From contig NC_134415.1 of the NCBI RefSeq assembly GCF_030867145.1, forward strand, positions 68,229,300-68,293,299: 64,000 nt of DNA, in the 5' to 3' direction. This document shows, piece after piece, positions 61,531 through 64,000 of the stretch. Within the stretch, counting starts at the first letter, position 1. Each line of letters begins with the position of its first letter. Origin of the DNA: Opisthocomus hoazin. Its lineage: Eukaryota > Chordata > Aves > Opisthocomiformes > Opisthocomidae. The notes beneath the pieces were generated by a model. The model did no database searches and was not told where the DNA came from. It saw only the letters and a program-made list of their open reading frames with translations. The position numbers and the translations under genes are program-made.

Positions 61531-63683
61531 TCCTTCCCACGTTACTAAATAGTTGCATCTGTTCCGTTGCTACTCTTCAGGCTACCACTCACCCAGACTT
61601 TCCCATACCACTTCATTTTGATGGCAGATTTGCCACAGTTGTATGATTGATTCGAGACGTTTTCTTTTAAAACCGCATCTTTAGACTTAGTGGCAATTCA
61701 GGCAGAGTGTAAACCTTTACTACTGCTTATTACTAAAACTAACTGGTCTGTCAGTCACCTCAGAGAAGTTAACTGCAAGCCCATATTAAAAACGGAACAA
61801 AATCTGGTATCTCCATTAGTTATTTTAAGCCAGTTTCGTCCTTCGGGAAAATTCCATTTAAGTTCAACAAAATCTGTAACACTTTGTTTCGTTTGTCATT
61901 TTGCAGCTCTACTATGGCAATTCCTAATCCTGCTGAGTAATGCTTCTTGGCTGACTTAGAAGTACCCTCTGTACTCTTTCAACAGCGCCATGCATCCAAG
62001 TGATATTGAGTAACATAACAACTGGCTGATGTAAATTCTCAGCAGTGTATTAATACTTACAGGCTGTCCTTGGTACCACTGTGGATTAAACTTCTCTTCA
62101 CTTTTAAGTGTGAAGGATGCGTTTCTTTTGGGGTCATACATCTTGTTATCAATTACACCATGAGATTCAGGATACAGGCCCTGTAATTGAGAGTATACCT
62201 TGTCAAAATGTTCTAAAGAAAAAGAACCTTCTGGCTACATAAGCAGATGTCAGTTAGACAAATATGTCCAGTGAATAATCTACATATGACTTTTACTCCA
62301 CCAGTAACTCAAGACACAGATTTAACAGCATCACCTACCACTGCCACCAAGCTCTACCTTCTAATTCTTAACTGCTTCTCAATGACATTAAAAAAAAAAA
62401 AAAACCACAAACAAAAAAAAAACCCCACCCACAGGCAAGCAACTTGCTCTGGAATCAAATTGAAAAACACTGTTTTAGTTCACGCACGTGTTGTATCTCC
62501 AGTACCAGTGACAAAGCAATGACCTATGCTGGACCTCCATCACATGCCCAAAACCCAGGGATTTCAAAGGAGACTTGACTATCAGCAGGTGAAAGCTCTA
62601 GCTGGGGATAACCATTACACAAGCAGAGAAAGACGTGCTCAGAGGTACCTGCTCTTAGGTAGCTTTAACAGACTTTGTGCTCTGCCTTCAAGCAGACTTG
62701 CTCCTTTCTACGTTAAAGGATGTAACCACCACCACCATCAGGACCCTGATAAACACCAGGACCTGCTACTTTTCCCAAGAATGGGGAGCCGAGACAAAGC
62801 TCTATTCTGTACTTAGGGACACTCTCACAAGGCTGCAGGGCATGATTAATGCCTCTTAGTTGCACATTCAATCATGGATATTTGTAAGGATTACACAATT
62901 AAACATCTCATTCCTGAACCTGTGCTCCTCACTTACCAAAAGTCCTGACAAACTGCAAAGAAAGAACATGCAGATCCTCAAGTATTTGACTGAATTTTAG
63001 TTCTGACATGACGAAACTAAGAAGGATCTGCTGGATTCCAACCCTGGATTCCACACCTGCATTCGCTGTTGAAAATCTCCATATTTCTTTTTGCTGCTGT
63101 ATGCAGGAGGTAACAAATTTACAGGATCAGCTTTGTGACATTCCTATCCAGATTTGGGTACAGTCCATCACAGAGTCAACATCAATGTGATGGTCAAATC
63201 TTTCCCTTCATTTCATACTCTTCTTTGCATCATGCCAAGCTACCTTAAAGAAGTGGAACAAGGCTGGCAGTTTAAAGGAGCTGGGCTGCTTTCACTCTGA
63301 GAGAGCACGAGCGAGCTGCAATTTAGCGGAAATATTTATACAAAAGAGGAGTTGTAAAGCGATGTGCTCTTCCACCTGTATGGAAATTCTTGCAGCTAGT
63401 CTTGGAAGAACTGGGTTACTTAATCAGATTAGATCTGACCACTTAGCTGTAGTGTTAATCTAAATTAAAGAGTATAATATTCATATTATGAAGGGAACTC
63501 CTGTTATTTTCATAATCCATTGAAAATATAATATTCTCTTGGAGACAACTTGATAATGAACAGTCTCTTCAGTAGTGGAAACATAATATACAGAAATTCT
63601 TACTGTGACGATGGAGTAATGATTGGGAAAGGTTTTTGAAGGATACACTGGTCTCATATTGGAAGTGTATGTTCCACATTTCC
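35620..63683 (-). CDS. ENPP1: ENPP1, ectonucleotide pyrophosphatase/phosphodiesterase 1 (3' part, 19 coding exons)
   Basis: Type II membrane ectoenzyme that hydrolyses extracellular ATP to AMP and pyrophosphate, restraining mineralisation, and also degrades 2'3'-cGAMP. I joined 19 exons by GT-AG sites and matching phase into one open frame of about 687 codons (2,066 bp), ending at TGA 35,622-35,620. This corresponds to roughly residues 239-925 of human ENPP1. The cytoplasmic tail, transmembrane helix, somatomedin-B domains and start of the catalytic domain lie off the right edge. Catalytic features seen: nucleophile Thr in [20 protein letters not shown] and GFHGSDN (zinc ligands). ENPP1 and not ENPP3 is favoured by [29 protein letters not shown] and DNSESC, and by position next to CCN2. 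Several introns exceed 1 kb; the largest are listed separately. Confidence 0.95.
36645..36801 (-). CDS. ENPP1: ENPP1 exon, [12 protein letters not shown] segment
   Basis: 157 bp, one base in, phase 0 out at GTAAGT. It encodes [20 protein letters not shown] and ends [18 protein letters not shown] and DNSESC are the ENPP1 wording. Confidence 0.96.
37519..37651 (-). CDS. ENPP1: ENPP1 exon, [11 protein letters not shown]-type segment
   Basis: 133 bp, two bases in, two bases over. It includes [20 protein letters not shown] and ends TPEKVK plus a split Arg. A nearer GTGAAA at 37,526 could look like a donor, but it would break the frame into the next exon; GTAGGA at 37,518 keeps it. The DYDSDG loop corresponds to the calcium-binding EF-hand-like loop of ENPP1 (human DFDYDG). 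Confidence 0.93.
38721..38801 (-). CDS. ENPP1: ENPP1 exon, [15 protein letters not shown]
   Basis: 81 bp, two bases in, one base over at GTATTT, a weaker donor. It encodes [20 protein letters not shown], then PMYPAFK (human LLTTNIVPMYQSF). Confidence 0.93.
39788..39923 (-). CDS. ENPP1: ENPP1 exon, CFFYNN...LTYGFLSPP
   Basis: 136 bp, phase 0 in, one base over at GTACGT. It opens [20 protein letters not shown] and ends [10 protein letters not shown], part of the nuclease-like domain (human KVSYGFLSPP). Confidence 0.95.
41113..41267 (-). CDS. ENPP1: ENPP1 exon, [11 protein letters not shown] segment
   Basis: 155 bp, two bases in, phase 0 out at GTAAGT. It includes [20 protein letters not shown] and [11 protein letters not shown]. 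This is the beginning of the catalytically inactive nuclease-like domain, which stabilises the enzyme. Confidence 0.95.
41268..44409. other. ENPP1 intron (3.1 kb)
   Basis: Mostly AT-rich unique sequence. It contains a minus-strand CR1 at 43,608-43,880. No exon, RNA gene or splice-flanked open frame was recognised elsewhere in it. Confidence 0.7.
43608..43880 (-). mobile_element. CR1 LINE 3' fragment
   Basis: About 270 bp of CR1 in reverse orientation. It begins 'tatcatagcatggtttgggt', passes through 'tccaacccccctgccatggg' and 'gggcaacctgttccagtgcc', and ends near 'ccattgccccttgtcctatc'. All are hallmark blocks of the CR1 3' end. The tail octamers are degenerate (ATCATAG). It sits inside an ENPP1 intron in the same direction as the gene. 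Confidence 0.93.
44410..44461 (-). CDS. ENPP1: ENPP1 exon, [17 protein letters not shown]
   Basis: 52 bp, phase 0 in, one base over at GTAAGA. It encodes [17 protein letters not shown], matching the human LPIEDFQTQFNLT region, and holds a potential N-glycosylation site (NLT). Confidence 0.9.
45000..45175 (-). CDS. ENPP1: ENPP1 exon, PAPNNGTHG and linker
   Basis: 176 bp, two bases in, phase 0 out at GTGAGT. It starts [20 protein letters not shown] and continues [12 protein letters not shown], ending [18 protein letters not shown] and LGCSC are ENPP1-type; ENPP3 reads quite differently here. This is the start of the linker to the nuclease-like domain. Confidence 0.96.
45176..48331. other. ENPP1 intron (3.2 kb)
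   Basis: No exon recognised. It includes a very AT-rich stretch (about 47,640-47,820) and a T-rich block (about 45,540-45,590). A short 'gtgggttgaccttggc' at 47,304 resembles the start of avian retroviral LTRs but the match does not extend. Confidence 0.6.
48332..48419 (-). CDS. ENPP1: ENPP1 exon, [11 protein letters not shown] segment
   Basis: 88 bp, phase 0 in, one base over at GTAAGT. It starts [20 protein letters not shown] and ends NIEVYNLMC, the conserved end of the catalytic domain before the linker. Confidence 0.95.
49691..49733. repeat. Two overlapping inverted repeats
   Basis: Perfect 12-bp arms AATATACTAAGC (49,691-49,702) and GCTTAGTATATT (49,712-49,723) enclose 9 nt. A second perfect pair, GCCAAATG (49,701-49,708) and CATTTGGC (49,726-49,733), overlaps the first, so the two hairpins cannot both form. 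Confidence 0.9.
50330..50582 (-). mobile_element. Old CR1-type LINE fragment
   Basis: Strongly diverged, reverse orientation. Recognisable blocks are 'agatcatttagtcaactttt', 'ggcaattcctgtggtagaag', 'ctccacaaacttcc' and 'tgcagtttaagcctattact' 'tctgttctta', in the order expected of a reversed CR1/L3-like 3' end. Confidence 0.7.
50600..51306 (+). mobile_element. CR1 LINE, about 700 bp, 3' portion
   Basis: Plus orientation, running from the end of ORF2 into the 3' UTR. Blocks in order: 'ggacagcaagctgaacgtga', 'accctggcagcaaaggcggc', 'ccatgacgtataaacagaag', 'ccctgtgaagaggaacaggg', 'gagagacaacagacaaattg', 'agaagttgtggagcctctgc' and 'aaggtcccttccaatctgaa'. Frameshifts and stops make it non-coding. 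The tail is degenerate ('ttaagatctataatag'). It inserted antisense to ENPP1. Confidence 0.9.
51647..51716 (-). CDS. ENPP1: ENPP1 exon with zinc-binding HGSDN
   Basis: 70 bp, one base in, phase 0 out at GTGAGA. It encodes [20 protein letters not shown], then SMQ. The His of FHGSDN is a ligand of the first catalytic zinc. Confidence 0.95.
52797..52834 (-). repeat. Exact 19-bp tandem duplication of an ENPP1 splice donor
   Basis: Two identical, adjacent 19-bp units (52,797-52,815 and 52,816-52,834 on the + strand). On the gene strand each reads GGCAGCTTGCTAG then gtaagt, so the exon end and its 5' splice site are present twice. Confidence 0.98.
52822..52949 (-). CDS. ENPP1: ENPP1 exon with duplicated 5' splice site
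   Basis: 128 bp, phase 0 in. It starts [20 protein letters not shown] and ends LDSQWQLA plus two bases of an Arg codon, at donor GTAAGT (52,821). An exact second copy of the last 13 exon bases plus GTAAGT follows 19 bp downstream. Using the first (upstream) donor keeps the frame into the next exon; using the second inserts 19 nt and reads GCT AGG TAA, a stop. Confidence 0.93.
53552..53671. repeat. Exact 60-bp tandem duplication
   Basis: Two identical 60-bp units (53,552-53,611 and 53,612-53,671), each beginning 'tctacacaactgagaagc' and ending 'agaagccaggcata'. It lies in the ENPP1 intron between the 32-bp micro-exon and the exon with the duplicated donor. Perfect identity implies a very recent event. 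Confidence 0.98.
54127..54158 (-). CDS. ENPP1: ENPP1 micro-exon, [11 protein letters not shown]
   Basis: Only 32 bp, flanked by 'cttccag' and GTAAGT, phase 1 in and 0 out. It encodes [11 protein letters not shown] (human FNYEGIARNLS). NLT here is followed by Cys in the next exon, so the glycosylation sequon N-x-S/T seen in human is kept. Confidence 0.93.
55717..55848 (-). CDS. ENPP1: ENPP1 exon, GMEAGSCRK segment
   Basis: 132 bp. It continues the DHG motif as [20 protein letters not shown] and includes [17 protein letters not shown]. Acceptor 'ttttgcag', donor GTATGT. Confidence 0.95.
57003..57111 (-). CDS. ENPP1: ENPP1 exon with zinc-binding SDHG
   Basis: 109 bp, phase 0 in, one base over. 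It starts [20 protein letters not shown] and ends VSDH(G). The Asp-His pair binds the second zinc. Donor GTAAAT. Confidence 0.96.
59127..59199 (-). CDS. ENPP1: ENPP1 exon with zinc-binding EEPDSSGH
   Basis: 73 bp, one base in, phase 0 out at GTAAGT. It encodes [20 protein letters not shown], then PVSSG. The Asp and His of EEPDSSGH are ligands of one catalytic zinc. Confidence 0.96.
59509..59574 (-). CDS. ENPP1: ENPP1 exon, SVPFEERV segment
   Basis: 66 bp. It completes a serine codon and reads [20 protein letters not shown], then K, with a split Arg at the donor GTAGGT. Human has [20 protein letters not shown] at the same place. Confidence 0.94.
59740..59810. repeat. Decayed sauropsid repeat
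   Basis: 'caggagttaacggcctgatc' 'taaag', then 'ccccattgattgcaatg', matches the same ancient repeat type seen at 34,088 and 22,520. Intronic in ENPP1. Confidence 0.45.
60586..60630. repeat. Imperfect 25-bp tandem duplication
   Basis: 'acatctttcctgcaaaat' occurs twice with a period of 25 bp (starts near 60,588 and 60,613) within an ENPP1 intron. The short spacer differs by a few bases. Confidence 0.85.
60829..60938 (-). CDS. ENPP1: ENPP1 exon, [11 protein letters not shown] segment
   Basis: 110 bp, phase 0 in, two bases over at the end (donor GTATGT). It encodes [20 protein letters not shown] followed by DVAVNG, part of the phosphodiesterase core near the nucleotide pocket. Confidence 0.95.
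61502..61528. repeat. (A)27 homopolymer
   Basis: A run of 27 A in the ENPP1 intron between the exons at 60,938 and 62,061. The 400 bp on its left has no recognisable retrogene, so I treat it as a simple repeat. Confidence 0.9.
62061..62180 (-). CDS. ENPP1: ENPP1 exon, GLYPESHG segment
   Basis: 120 bp, phase 0 at both ends. It starts [20 protein letters not shown] and ends [10 protein letters not shown] at donor GTAAGT. The 'MYDPK-NAS' and 'KFNP-WY-G' wording is that of ENPP1 and not ENPP3. Confidence 0.96.
63604..63683 (-). CDS. ENPP1: ENPP1 exon with the catalytic threonine
   Basis: The most 5' exon in the window (80 bp, enters with 2 bases of a split codon and leaves in phase 0). It reads [20 protein letters not shown] and continues HYSIVT. 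The Thr before FPN is the nucleophile that forms the nucleotidyl intermediate. Human has PTKTF; here the first Thr is Ser, which is not the nucleophile. Confidence 0.94.
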
Positions 63684-64000
63684 CTAGAGGGAGGAAGAAG
63701 GAAAATCAAAAAAATTACAGAAATAAATACCCTTGCAAGTTTATCTCATGAAGACATACCTATTGAAAAGAAGAAAAAAGAAAAAAAGAAAAAGAGATTT
63801 CCAGAAAGTTTTCATTCTTCAAAATTCTGGAGTTAATACTTCATTTTTCTTCCCACATTCATTTACAAGCTGACTGGCTATTAATACAGATTTTGTATGT
63901 TCCTACTGACTGACTTCAATGGTCACATGAGCAAATCCTACAGTCCTTCTCAAAATCATGTATAACTAAGAATGAATAATCAAAGCAAAAGTTCCCCTGG
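63684..64000. other. ENPP1 intron, incomplete at window edge
   Basis: Intronic sequence upstream of the most 5' exon seen, with a purine-rich tract (63,763-63,795) and nothing else. The next exon, expected to carry the LFSLDGFRAEY-type zinc-binding segment, is not in the window. Confidence 0.75.

Noticed and set aside
35620-63683. Naming the - strand gene ENPP3
   Set aside because: The C-terminal residues first suggested ENPP3, but several other exons ([31 protein letters not shown]) and convergent position next to CCN2 favour ENPP1.

Overview
This is vertebrate nuclear DNA, almost certainly from a bird. Coding sequence is broken by GT-AG introns, the introns are short, several CR1 LINE fragments are present (one ending in tandem ATTCTGTG octamers), and both genes match avian or human families closely. 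Species cannot be fixed from the sequence alone. Gene content matches the region of human 6q23.2 that holds CCN2 and ENPP1.

Layout. Positions 1 to about 17,340 hold no gene I can recognise: AT-rich DNA with a CR1 3' end (1597-1694), a CA microsatellite and A-rich tracts. A CpG-rich island (about 17,340-19,350) contains the promoter and first exons of CCN2 (connective tissue growth factor, CTGF) on the + strand. CCN2 is complete: five coding exons, 345 residues, stop at 20,325, and a roughly 1-kb 3' UTR with AATAAA at 21,337. The promoter has a TATA box, an inverted CCAAT box and three GGAATG sites, the TEAD motif through which YAP/TAZ drive this gene. From about 21,370 to 35,370 lies a gene-poor interval with old repeats. 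From 63,683 down to 35,620 on the - strand lie the last 19 coding exons of ENPP1 (ectonucleotide pyrophosphatase/phosphodiesterase 1). They run in one unbroken frame of about 687 codons; the 5' exons lie beyond the right edge of the window.

The two genes converge (3' ends facing), as in human. CCN2 is a secreted matricellular protein of cartilage, vessel and fibrotic matrix. ENPP1 is a type II membrane ectoenzyme that makes pyrophosphate from ATP. Both act in extracellular matrix and mineralised tissue, but nothing here shows that they are co-regulated.

The most notable unexplained features are an exact 19-bp tandem duplication of an ENPP1 5' splice site, which creates two identical donors (the distal one leads straight into a stop), an exact 60-bp tandem duplication in an ENPP1 intron, a pair of overlapping inverted repeats, and several families of decayed repeats. 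I found no CRISPR array, RNA gene, intact retrovirus or novel multi-gene system.
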